DNA of 10,342 bases from Pseudomonadota bacterium (GTDB lineage: Bacteria; Pseudomonadota; Alphaproteobacteria; Rhizobiales; Hyphomicrobiaceae): contig QGVC01000104.1 in the NCBI GenBank assembly GCA_003242645.1, positions 1 through 10,342 on the forward strand, written 5' to 3'. The position numbers and the translations under genes were made by a program. Positions 1-6,427 of this stretch are shown here, in pieces; the stretch's first letter is position 1; every line of letters starts with the position of its first letter. The notes beneath the pieces were generated by a model. That model was not told the origin of the DNA. It did not search any database and saw nothing but the letters and a program-made list of their open reading frames with translations.

Positions 1-311
1 TGATGCAGGTGTAGCACCTGATGGTGCGAGTGAAGGTGTCCGTGATTGCTGCAATTGATTGTTTCTAATCGCGAAAGAAAAGCCGAATTTGACCGAAGCA
101 GGTAACGTTGATATCGTCACCTACGAGCAACTGACAGTGCAGGAAACATTCTCATCGAGTGAGTACCCGATTGGCCAGTCCGTACCGGAAATAGCGGCGG
201 AAAAGGAGCGATGAAGGAATACGCCTCGCTTGTGAAGTGTTTCACCGCCGCGCCGCTGTGCCGGCCTTGCTCGCAAAAAAAATGCTTAACACTGGGTGGG
301 AGGAGACAGAC
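1..311. other. Leader region upstream of the tct operon, no convincing gene
   Basis: I see no convincing complete gene here. On the + strand one frame is open from position 59 to a TGA at 212-214 and would encode about 50 residues, including VDIVTYEQLTVQE; the same frame is closed by a TGA at 56-58 and has no ATG with a ribosome binding site. It could be the decayed tail of an upstream gene or chance. Short inverted repeats are visible: CAGGTG/CACCTG at 6-20 with a 3-base spacer, and GTGAA/TTCAC at 232-245 with a 4-base spacer. Either could be an operator, but I cannot assign a regulator. A candidate promoter at 89-117 is listed separately. Confidence 0.45.
89..117 (+). promoter_or_regulatory. 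Candidate sigma-70 promoter for tctCBA
   Basis: TTGACC at 89-94 matches the -35 consensus at five of six bases. After exactly 17 bases comes TATCGT at 112-117, which matches TATAAT at four of six. Transcription would start near 124 and give a leader of about 190 bases before tctC. It lies inside the short open frame of the leader, so if that frame proves to be real coding sequence the match may be accidental. Confidence 0.33.
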
Positions 312-1268
312 ATGCGAACTTGGGGACGAGCTCTTGTGATCGCCGCCGCTACTGCATGTGGCGCAATCACAGCTTCGGTGGCGGTTGCAGAGGAGAAATA
401 CCCATCCAGGCCTATTGAGTTTGTCGTGCCGTGGGGGCCCGGTGGTGGTGCCGATCAGCTCGCACGATTGACAGGTCAGTTGCTCGAGCCGGAGCTTGGC
501 GTATCCATTCCGGTCATCAACGTGCCCGGCGCGACCGGCGGCACCGGTATGGCAAAGCTCCTTGCGTCGCCGGCCGATGGGTACTCGATGGCGGTCTATA
601 TCGCCGACAGCCATGCACTGTTGGCGGGCCCGGAGGCGCGCTGGTCGATGCAGGACATCACGCCCGTCGCCGTTATGCTTCAAGGGCCGTCTTTCATCTT
701 CGTTCCCAAAGACAGCCGGTTCAAGTCGTGGTCAGACTTCGAAAAAGAGGCCAAGGAGAAACCTGGCACGCTGAAGGTGGCCACGCTTGGCTTCGGCAGT
801 GTCGACGACTATACGCTGCGTCACCTGGAAAGCAAAGGTATCAAGGTCGTCCAGGTGCCGTTTTCCAAGCCCAGCGAGCGGTACGTATCGATCCTCGGTG
901 GTCATGCTGATGCCCTCTATGAACAAGCTGGCGATGTGGCGCAGTACATCAAGAGCGGGCAGATGCGGCCGCTGATGATCTTCGGCGAGCGGCGCCATCC
1001 GGCTTTCCCGGACACGCCGAGCTCCTATGAACTTGGCTACGAGGTTGCCCTGCCGCAGTTCCGATCGATTGTCGTTCGCTCAGGGACGCCGGAGGACCGC
1101 GTCAAGATCTTGTCCGACGCACTGGCGAAGATCACAGCAACTGACGAGTACAAGAAGTTTCTGGCGGACCAGTTTGCCGATCCGGACAGTTTTCTGGACG
1201 CGTCAAAGGCCAGCGATTTTCTCGCTAGTCAGCTTGCCGAAATGAAGAAGCTGGCGGGCACGAACTAA
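312..1268 (+). CDS. tctC: TctC/Bug-family periplasmic solute-binding protein of a TTT transporter
   Basis: This 318-residue protein is the extracytoplasmic receptor of a tripartite tricarboxylate transporter; it captures a small, probably carboxylated, solute and delivers it to TctA/TctB. The ATG at 312 is chosen over an in-frame ATG at 237 because GGGAGGAG lies just upstream and the protein then begins with a clean signal peptide (MRTWGR, a hydrophobic stretch, likely cleavage after AVA at residue 26). Family hallmarks follow: YPSRPIEFVVPWGPGGGAD at residues 30-48, with the Gly-rich loop and Asp48 that contact ligand in Bug proteins, then NVPGATGGTG and ADGYSM. About 320 residues is normal for the family. 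It is first in the tctCBA operon, 109 bases ahead of tctB. Bug receptors bind many ligands, so the substrate cannot be named. The family call is firm; the symbol is used at family level. Confidence 0.93.
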   Translation: MRTWGRALVIAAATACGAITASVAVAEEKYPSRPIEFVVPWGPGGGADQLARLTGQLLEPELGVSIPVINVPGATGGTGMAKLLASPADGYSMAVYIADSHALLAGPEARWSMQDITPVAVMLQGPSFIFVPKDSRFKSWSDFEKEAKEKPGTLKVATLGFGSVDDYTLRHLESKGIKVVQVPFSKPSERYVSILGGHADALYEQAGDVAQYIKSGQMRPLMIFGERRHPAFPDTPSSYELGYEVALPQFRSIVVRSGTPEDRVKILSDALAKITATDEYKKFLADQFADPDSFLDASKASDFLASQLAEMKKLAGTN

Positions 1269-1281
1269 AGCTGCCCGTATG

Positions 1282-1322
1282 CAATCCGGGGTCGGCCGCC
1301 CGATCTGTGGGTACTCGGATTG
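1282..1322 (+). other. Intercistronic inverted repeat between tctC and tctB
   Basis: CAATCCG at 1282-1288 is perfectly complementary to CGGATTG at 1316-1322, with a 27-base G/C-rich loop that can itself pair (CGGG at 1287-1290 with CCCG at 1299-1302, an alternative fold). It begins 13 bases after the tctC stop and has no T-run behind it. In operons that start with a binding protein, such hairpins often protect the upstream message or reduce readthrough, giving more receptor than membrane subunits. That role is inferred here. Confidence 0.4.
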
Positions 1323-1377
1323 AGATTGGTTTGTGACCAGCTCGATTGTCGCTCTCAGTTTTCGCAAGGATTAAGAT

Positions 1378-1929
1378 ATGGCGCAGCGTATTCTGGCCGC
1401 GCTTCCCTATTTTCTGGGGCTGGCTCTCGCGGCTGCTCTTTGGCACCTCGCAGGGACCATCACTTATCCGGCCCGCCCAGGTCAGCTCGGGCCGGACTTC
1501 TGGCCACGGGTCGCAATTGGGATCATTGTGGTCGTTTGCCTGTACGAGATCACTCGCGTTCTGATCTTCGGATCGGCCGCGGGCAGCGTACAGGGAATTG
1601 CTGAGCACCTCGAAGAGGAGGGTGACGAAGACGCAAAAAGCGATCAGCGGGTTCGGCTCTATATGCTGCTTGGAGGCTTGGTGCTGATGCTCGCTTATGG
1701 CTTGCTCGTGCCCATCCTCGGATTTCTCCTCGCATCTTATCTGTTCCTGATCATATTCATGTATCTCGGCGGTATCCGCAATCACACTGCAATCTGGGTC
1801 TCGAGCACGGTCGGCATTCTGCTGTTCGCTCTCATTTTCCTGAAAATGGTCTACGTCTCCTTACCGAGAGGAGAGCCGCCGTTCGATCAAGTGACTCAGC
1901 TCATCATGGACCTGATGATGGTCCGCTAG
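1378..1929 (+). CDS. tctB: TctB-family small membrane subunit of a TTT transporter
   Basis: This 183-residue integral membrane protein is the poorly conserved small subunit that works with TctA in the inner membrane. Hydrophobic segments lie near residues 5-25, 43-63, 96-132 (long enough for two helices around a short turn) and 138-160. The GPDFWPR motif at residues 38-44 matches the GPxFFP-type motif of the family, and a charged acidic linker (EHLEEEGDEDAK) separates the two halves. The end SLPRGEPPF also fits TctB. The ATG has AAGGA seven bases upstream (1366-1370). The gene lies between tctC and tctA, 20 bases ahead of tctA, so the two membrane subunits are almost certainly co-transcribed. 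The exact mechanistic role of TctB is not settled in the family. Confidence 0.88.
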   Translation: MAQRILAALPYFLGLALAAALWHLAGTITYPARPGQLGPDFWPRVAIGIIVVVCLYEITRVLIFGSAAGSVQGIAEHLEEEGDEDAKSDQRVRLYMLLGGLVLMLAYGLLVPILGFLLASYLFLIIFMYLGGIRNHTAIWVSSTVGILLFALIFLKMVYVSLPRGEPPFDQVTQLIMDLMMVR

Positions 1930-1949
1930 GCCGTGCCGAGGACTAGGAA

Positions 1950-3470
1950 ATGATCGACATATTGACCAACCTTGGTGCCGGCTTCTTGGCCTGTATGACG
2001 GTTAAGAATTTGACGGTGCTCGTGGTCGGCATCGTCATGGGGCTTCTCGTCGGCGTCCTGCCCGGATTGACGCTGGTCATGGGCGTCGTTCTCGCACTGC
2101 CCTTCACTTACCAGATGGACATCACAGCCGCCCTCGTGTTGCTGACGGCGATGTACGTCTCAGGTACGTACGGCGGCGCATTCACAGCGATTCTTTTCCG
2201 CATCCCCGGCGAGCCGCTGGACGTCCCCTTGCTATGGGATGGCTATACGATGGCGCAGAAGGGGCGGGCCGCCGATGCTTTGGGCTGGACGCTCATGGCC
2301 GCTCTCGGCGGCGGCTTCGTCTCTGCGATTATCATGGTGCTGCTGACTCAGCCGATCGCGGCGTTTGCATTGAAGTTTTCAACGCCGGAGTATTTCGCGA
2401 TTGTGCTCTTCGGCTTGGCGAGCGTCGTTGCGCTCGGGCGCGGGTCTCTGTCGCACGCCTTTCTGTCGCTGGCTATCGGCCTGCTTATCGCGTCCGTCGG
2501 AACGGACGCGATCTACGGCAGCTATCGCTTCACATTCGGATCGCCGCTCCTCGCGGACGGCATTGAGTTTCTGGTGGTGATGGTTGGCGCTTACGGCGTA
2601 GGCGAGGTTTTATCGCGGCTCGAAAGGGGGTTTGAGACCAAGCCTGTCGAGGCGGTTGCGGAGACCTCGACGAGGCTGCCGTCCTTACGTGAAATGGTCC
2701 AGCTGCGCTGGATGTTTCTGCGCTCGAGTGTGCTTGGCAATATCATCGGCCTCGTGCCCGGAGCCGGCGCCACCATCGCCTCGTTCGTATCTTACGGTGT
2801 CGAGGGGCAGTATGGCCGGCGTCGCAACGAGATGGGCACCGGAGTTCCCGAAGGCATCGTCGCCCCGCAGGCGGCCTCGACTGCTTCCGTTGGCGGTGCG
2901 CTGGTCCCGCTACTGGCGCTCGGTATACCCGGGAGTGGGGCAACTGCAGTGATGCTCGGTGCATTCATGCTGCAAGGCGTGCAACCGGGGCCGCAGATTC
3001 TCCTGACCTCATCCGAGATGGTCTACACCATCTTCGCCTCGGTGTTCCTCGGCATCGCACTTATGTGCGTGCTCGGGTTCTATTTCATACGCGGTCTCGT
3101 GAAGGTCCTGGATTTCCCGGAGCCGATCGTTTCAGCCTTTGTCATGCTGATGTGCTTTATCGGCGCCATGTCGATCCGCAGCAATCTGACCGACCTGTGG
3201 CTGATGCTGGGCTTTGGAGTTATCGGGTATCTGCTCGAGCGGTTCCAGTTCCCAGTCGCGCCGATGGTGCTTGGCGTCATTCTGGGGCCGATCGCTGAGG
3301 AATCGTTCATGAATGCCATGATCAGCTTCAACAATGACTGGACGATCTTCTTCACGCGCCCAATCTCGGGCACGATCATGATTGTCACGGTCGTGACGCT
3401 TCTGCTGCCGTTGCTGAACCAAGCGTGGCGCAAGCTGCAACCAGCGCAGGCCTCGAGCCAACCGCGGTGA
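1950..3470 (+). CDS. tctA: TctA-family large membrane subunit of a TTT transporter
   Basis: This 506-residue polytopic inner-membrane protein forms the translocation pathway of the TTT system and is thought to be driven by an ion gradient. Characteristic motifs are GVLPGLT (residues 35-41), SGTYGGAFTAIL (71-82), an IPG followed by WDGYTMAQKGRAADALG (85-112), GLVPGAGATIASF (267-279) and the second half-repeat EGIVAPQAASTASVGGALVPLLALGIPGSGA (301-331). The duplicated PG motifs reflect the internal two-repeat design of the family. GAGGAC at 1938-1943 gives a good ribosome binding site. Compared with the classical PGTPA and APEAANNA forms as I recall them, this copy reads PGEPLDVP and APQAASTA, which suggests a divergent subgroup, possibly with a different ligand. 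It is the last gene of the operon and full length for the family (about 500 residues). Confidence 0.95.
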   Translation: MIDILTNLGAGFLACMTVKNLTVLVVGIVMGLLVGVLPGLTLVMGVVLALPFTYQMDITAALVLLTAMYVSGTYGGAFTAILFRIPGEPLDVPLLWDGYTMAQKGRAADALGWTLMAALGGGFVSAIIMVLLTQPIAAFALKFSTPEYFAIVLFGLASVVALGRGSLSHAFLSLAIGLLIASVGTDAIYGSYRFTFGSPLLADGIEFLVVMVGAYGVGEVLSRLERGFETKPVEAVAETSTRLPSLREMVQLRWMFLRSSVLGNIIGLVPGAGATIASFVSYGVEGQYGRRRNEMGTGVPEGIVAPQAASTASVGGALVPLLALGIPGSGATAVMLGAFMLQGVQPGPQILLTSSEMVYTIFASVFLGIALMCVLGFYFIRGLVKVLDFPEPIVSAFVMLMCFIGAMSIRSNLTDLWLMLGFGVIGYLLERFQFPVAPMVLGVILGPIAEESFMNAMISFNNDWTIFFTRPISGTIMIVTVVTLLLPLLNQAWRKLQPAQASSQPR

Positions 3471-3739
3471 AGGTTAAGCAATTGGCGCTGGAAGGCGAGT
3501 GCTCTACTCCGCCTTGCGCGCCGGCATTCACGAGAGCGCTCTAGGATCTGTGTCCGAAACAGCCAGGCCGAAGAGGGCAGCGCGGGAAACTGTCTTCCGG
3601 CCAAATTTCAAGCCTGCCATGTAACCTGGCCGCTTGTGTTGGTCGAAGACCTCCGAACCGCACGGTTTGGATCAAGCCCTGGCCACGGAAAGGTGTGCCC
3701 GGCCGGTCTTGCTACCGATTCCTACTGACTGGAATTGTG
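3471..3739. other. Convergent intergenic region between tctA and the Sel1-repeat gene
   Basis: I see no credible gene in this stretch. Besides the hairpin listed at 3484-3522, it contains a 10-base perfect palindrome AGAGCGCTCT at 3533-3542, a long-looped inverted repeat 3566-3602 (GGCCG+AAGA pairing with TCTT+CGGCC around one extra C), and a compact near-palindrome 3652-3671 (AACCG/CGGTT flanked by TCC/GGA). One or more of these probably serve as transcription stops for the two facing transcripts, but none has a classical T-run. Confidence 0.5.
3484..3522 (+). terminator. Candidate terminator hairpin after tctA
   Basis: Fourteen bases after the tctA stop, GGCGC (3484-3488) can pair with GCGCC (3518-3522). 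Inside it AAGGCG (3492-3497) pairs with CGCCTT (3510-3515), and AGT (3498-3500) with ACT (3506-3508), leaving one bulged C and a GCTCT loop. The position fits the end of the tct operon. There is no downstream T-run, so it may act as an RNA-stabilising 3' end or a weak terminator. Confidence 0.42.
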
Positions 3740-4618
3740 CTAGCGCGCGCCCAACCGTTGCAGCCGCTCGAGGGCCTCAATAGCCCCGAGCTCCCTTGCC
3801 CGCTCATACCAGCGGCGGGCTTGCTCCAGGTCGGGCTCTATCCCACCGATCACGTTCCAACGACTAAGCTCGTTGGGGTCGTACGTCATGGCGAGCGCGA
3901 GGGCAGCCGGGCCCCAATCAAGCTCGGCAGCCTGCTCGTAGAAGAGGCGCGCGGCCGTCACGTTGCCGTTGGCAAGGCTCTCGTCTCCGCGCCGCATCAG
4001 AGCCAAAGCCCGCTCCCGATTTTCAGGGCTAATGTCCGGTGGCGGAGGAACCAATGGCAATCGGGCTGGTGCGGCCAACTCCGTGCTGTCCGCGGGCGTC
4101 AGGGCTGCCACGTTCGCTCCGGCTTGTGCGCTTGCGGCCTGCGTTGCAGCTGGCGTGATGGCGGAGGCGGGGGCGATGAGCAGCGTCGACTTCACCTCGC
4201 TCAGAATACGCCCGTCGATGGCGACCAGTGAGATGGTGACGTCGCTCGTTCCCGAGGCTCCCGCGGGCGTCGCAATCTTCAGCCGCGGTAGACCGGAGAG
4301 CGGGATCGCCCATGCTCCAGCGGCAATAGCGTGACCTTCTGAAAGCGTGGCGTTACTCGGCAGCCCGCGAATGCGGAGGAAAGTCTGCTTGGGGATCGCT
4401 TCGGGCGGGCCCACTTGAATCGGGAAAGGCGTCTCGACGGCTGGCTCCGCCAAGATCACCGATGCAACGTTGATGATGGGCGTGTTGGAAGGAGTCTGAG
4501 TCACCGCTGGCCCAGCAATGCTCAGCGGCAGAATTGTGAGCGCCAAAAGTGAGGCGGTGCGGATCAACCGACGACTGATCGCCAGAGCTGGTCTTGGCGT
4601 GCTCCCTCCATCTGCCAT
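3740..4618 (-). CDS. Exported Sel1-repeat protein of unknown function
   Basis: This 292-residue protein has an N-terminal signal/anchor segment (SRRLIRTASLLALTILPL, about residues 15-36; the SRR-L-I start loosely resembles a Tat motif but is not convincing). A region at about 45-150, rich in beta-type sequence (FLRIRGLP, HAIAAGAWAIPLSGLPRL, VTISLVAIDG), is followed by an Ala/Pro-rich linker (about 150-200) and two C-terminal Sel1/TPR-like helical hairpins. These are ALMRRGDESLANGNVTAARL through AALALAMTYDPNEL (206-251) and IEPDLEQARRWYERARELGA (260-279). Sel1 repeats mediate protein-protein contacts, so a periplasmic scaffold or partner role is plausible. GGGGGGAGA at 4622-4630 gives a strong ribosome binding site. 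The gene lies 70 bases downstream of the TAXI gene on the same strand, so co-transcription is likely. I recall similar domain arrangements in Rhizobiales, but the function is unknown to me. Confidence 0.82.
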   Translation of the reverse strand: MADGGSTPRPALAISRRLIRTASLLALTILPLSIAGPAVTQTPSNTPIINVASVILAEPAVETPFPIQVGPPEAIPKQTFLRIRGLPSNATLSEGHAIAAGAWAIPLSGLPRLKIATPAGASGTSDVTISLVAIDGRILSEVKSTLLIAPASAITPAATQAASAQAGANVAALTPADSTELAAPARLPLVPPPPDISPENRERALALMRRGDESLANGNVTAARLFYEQAAELDWGPAALALAMTYDPNELSRWNVIGGIEPDLEQARRWYERARELGAIEALERLQRLGAR

Positions 4619-4688
4619 GGATCTCCCCCCATATCGACGCCGGCTATACTAGTCGCCTGGCTTGAGTTTTTGGGCAATACGATTTGGA

Positions 4689-5861
4689 TCAGCGCCCCTG
4701 CCGTCTAGCAGCTCGTTGCCTGCTCCACTCCAAGAATTCCTGGAAAAGCCTCTCCTGCTCAGCCCGGTCGTTCGGCGCAACGCGAGCAGCTTGCGTGCGT
4801 GCATAGACCGGATCGACGCCCGCGGAAACCGGCGCAGTCCTGCTCTGGAGCTCCTGGAGCTTCTGCTCGGCTACGAAGTAGCGCGTCCAGCCAGGCACGT
4901 TAGCTGCAAGATTGATCTCTTTCCACTTCGGATGATAAGGCGGCTTCCGAAGTGTTTCAAACCGATCAAAGTAATACTGAATGAAGCGCTCAACCCGGCG
5001 ATGACGATCGTGACCCTCCGGCCAGTTGTAGACCGCTAGAACAACCGGCACGCCAAACGTCTGGATCTTTTCACCCGGCTCAATCAGGTTCGGATAGTCA
5101 TCATGGGTCAGCGCAGTGGGCACGTAGTAATCGGAGAACTTGTCCGAGTACTCCACCGGCAAGAAGTGGCCCACGTCTGAGCTAAGATTGAGAAAGAGAC
5201 TGTTCGGTTTTCCTTCTGTGTGAAGGATGGCCGCGATCTGGCCCTCCTTCATGCGCTCGATCGCGACGGCATTGTTGATGAATACTGGCTCGACCTTGAT
5301 GCCGAGGCGGTCGAAGAGGATCTGACCAGTGACAGTCGGGCCGGAGCCTCTGCTGTCGAACCCAACCTTTTGACCTTCGAGATCCTGAAGCGACTTGATG
5401 TCATGGCGCGCAAAAACGTGCAGCTCGCCGATGTACATCTGTGAGATGTAGTTGACGCGACGCTCCAGGTTCGCGGCCCGGCGGTTTTTCCGGTACTCCT
5501 CAAAGGCATCGGCCTGCACAAGCGCCATGTCGATGCCTTTGAGATAAAGCAGGTCGGCCAGGTTTTCCGTCGCGCCATAGGTCACCATGGGCAGAAGACG
5601 GAGATTGTCTCCGTCATCCAGCGCCTTCGCCATCTCCGCAGCGAAGCGAAGCGTGGTTCCCTCGGGAAGCCCACCGGCGATGGTGACCGTCCAGGCGTTC
5701 GTCCGTGCAACGATGGATGCTTCACCGGAAGTCGCCGCCGTCGGCGTCGCTGCCCGCGCTTGAGCGACGTTGAGTGGTTGCGGAGTTTGCGACCAAGCTG
5801 TTCCGGCAATGAACGGCACGAGCCCAAACGCTCCCACAACCCAAGTAAGCAAGCCACGCAC
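4689..5861 (-). CDS. TAXI-family (TRAP-type) periplasmic solute-binding protein
   Basis: This protein of about 390 residues belongs to the TAXI/NMT1-like receptors of TRAP transporters. In numbering from an upstream ATG at 5903, ITIAGG-like TVTIAGGLPEGTTLRFAAEMAKAL (73-96) opens the receptor domain. GIDMALVQADAFEEYRK (123-139), DLEGQKVGFDSRGSGPT (174-190), then GQILFDRLGI and a late FGVPVVLAVYNW (283-294) follow in TAXI order. I prefer the GTG at 5861: GGGAGA lies seven bases upstream and the protein then starts with a clean signal peptide (MRGLLTWVVGAFGLV, cleavage near AWS-Q). The ATG at 5903 has no ribosome binding site and would add 14 hydrophilic residues. No DctQ/DctM-type membrane subunits are nearby, so this is an orphan receptor whose ligand is unknown; TAXI ligands described elsewhere include glutamate and other small acids. 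The next gene downstream is the Sel1-repeat protein. Confidence 0.88.
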   Translation of the reverse strand: MRGLLTWVVGAFGLVPFIAGTAWSQTPQPLNVAQARAATPTAATSGEASIVARTNAWTVTIAGGLPEGTTLRFAAEMAKALDDGDNLRLLPMVTYGATENLADLLYLKGIDMALVQADAFEEYRKNRRAANLERRVNYISQMYIGELHVFARHDIKSLQDLEGQKVGFDSRGSGPTVTGQILFDRLGIKVEPVFINNAVAIERMKEGQIAAILHTEGKPNSLFLNLSSDVGHFLPVEYSDKFSDYYVPTALTHDDYPNLIEPGEKIQTFGVPVVLAVYNWPEGHDRHRRVERFIQYYFDRFETLRKPPYHPKWKEINLAANVPGWTRYFVAEQKLQELQSRTAPVSAGVDPVYARTQAARVAPNDRAEQERLFQEFLEWSRQRAARRQGR

Positions 5862-5926
5862 GGACCCGTCTCCCGTCTGATTATTGAGGTGCAGCCACGG
5901 CATAAGAGAGGACTGAATTAGGCCAT

Positions 5927-5940
5927 ATTATAGCAGAGGC
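5927..5940 (-). promoter_or_regulatory. Extended -10 promoter for the TAXI/Sel1 unit
   Basis: On the - strand a perfect TATAAT (5932 down to 5927) is preceded by TGC, giving the extended -10 form TGnTATAAT. No good -35 hexamer sits 16-18 bases upstream, which extended -10 promoters tolerate. Transcription would start near 5920. That gives a leader of about 60 bases to the GTG at 5861 but only about 17 to the ATG at 5903, which supports the GTG start. Confidence 0.6.
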
Positions 5941-5964
5941 TCAAGGGGGTGAACCGAAACTAGA

Positions 5965-5998
5965 GCGCGAATTTGCGCCGACAAATCCGCGCATTTTT
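5965..5998. terminator. Candidate intrinsic terminator between the 2TM gene and the TAXI gene
   Basis: GCGCG (5965-5969) pairs with CGCGC (5988-5992) and ATTTG (5971-5975) with CAAAT (5982-5986), with one A/C mismatch and a 6-base loop. The + strand copy is followed directly by ATTTTT (5993-5998), the classical terminator layout. On the - strand, where the flanking genes lie, the hairpin is preceded by AAAAAT and followed by TCTAGTTTC, so it could stop the 2TM transcript less efficiently. It also shields the TAXI promoter from upstream readthrough. I read it as bidirectional. Confidence 0.5.
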
Positions 5999-6059
5999 CG
6001 GCTTGTCGTCAGCTCTTCGGATGTGATGCAACCAGGGGTCTGTCTTGCGGTGAGCGAGA

Positions 6060-6350
6060 CTACTGCTCGTCCATATATTCGCGGATTTTGCGCTCCTGCC
6101 ATCGCTCAATGAACTTCGGCGCGGTGAAGAAGACGGCGAACGCGTGGGCGAGTATTCCAATTCCCCAGCCAAGGAAAACCCATTGCACCCACCAAGTGGT
6201 GCCCATCGTTGCGTCCACCGCGAACAGTAGAACGAGAACAATCGCGAAGATGAACAGGTGGGCATAGAATCCTTTGACCCGGTCCAGACGCTCGCGAGCG
6301 CGCGCCCGTCGTTCCTCCCTGGTCGGATGCTCGTTGGGGTCAGTTGTCAT
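6060..6350 (-). CDS. Small 2TM-domain membrane protein
   Basis: This 96-residue inner-membrane protein has a highly charged N-terminus (EERRARARERLDRVK, about residues 12-26), two hydrophobic helices (about 27-47 and 54-76) and a charged C-terminal tail (KFIERWQERKIREYMDEQ). The arrangement FYAHLFIFAIVLVLLFAVD, then WWVQWVFLGWGIGILAHAF, matches the 2TM domain family (PF13239-type), with aromatic residues and His at the ends of the helices. In this family the domain appears alone or fused to signalling domains, and the function of stand-alone copies is not established. The ATG has only a weak upstream purine stretch (AGAAAGACGGA). It lies 77 bases downstream of the Gly/Arg-rich gene on the same strand, with two inverted repeats in the gap. 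Confidence 0.82.
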   Translation of the reverse strand: MTTDPNEHPTREERRARARERLDRVKGFYAHLFIFAIVLVLLFAVDATMGTTWWVQWVFLGWGIGILAHAFAVFFTAPKFIERWQERKIREYMDEQ

Positions 6351-6369
6351 ATTCCGTCTTTCTCTGATT

Positions 6370-6417
6370 GCAAGATCCTGTAACTGAGTTTTTGCAGGAT
6401 CTTGCCCGCCAGGCGGG
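6370..6417. repeat. Two adjacent inverted repeats between the Gly/Arg-rich gene and the 2TM gene
   Basis: GCAAGATCCTG (6370-6380) and CAGGATCTTGC (6395-6405) are a perfect 11-base inverted repeat around a 14-base loop containing TTTTT in the + orientation. Directly next to it CCCGCC (6405-6410) and GGCGGG (6412-6417) form a second short hairpin. In the - strand transcript they lie between the stop of the Gly/Arg-rich gene (6428) and the start of the 2TM gene (6350). Neither is followed by a T-run on that strand, so they may be a weak terminator, an RNA-stability element or a protein-binding site. Confidence 0.6.
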
Positions 6418-6427
6418 TGCCTCTACG

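Noticed and set aside
117..683. 188-residue - strand open frame overlapping the start of tctC
   Set aside because: Mostly antisense to the conserved Bug-family N-terminus, Arg/Cys/His-rich, with no domain or signal.
1225..1785. 186-residue - strand open frame across the tctC-tctB junction
   Set aside because: Antisense to tctB coding sequence with a charged, featureless translation.
3080..3604. 174-residue - strand open frame overlapping the end of tctA
   Set aside because: Two-thirds of it is antisense to conserved TctA helices and the remainder lies in hairpin-rich intergenic DNA; no domain seen.
3695..4231. 178-residue + strand open frame over the Sel1-repeat gene
   Set aside because: Antisense to a gene with a strong ribosome binding site, a signal segment and recognisable Sel1 repeats.
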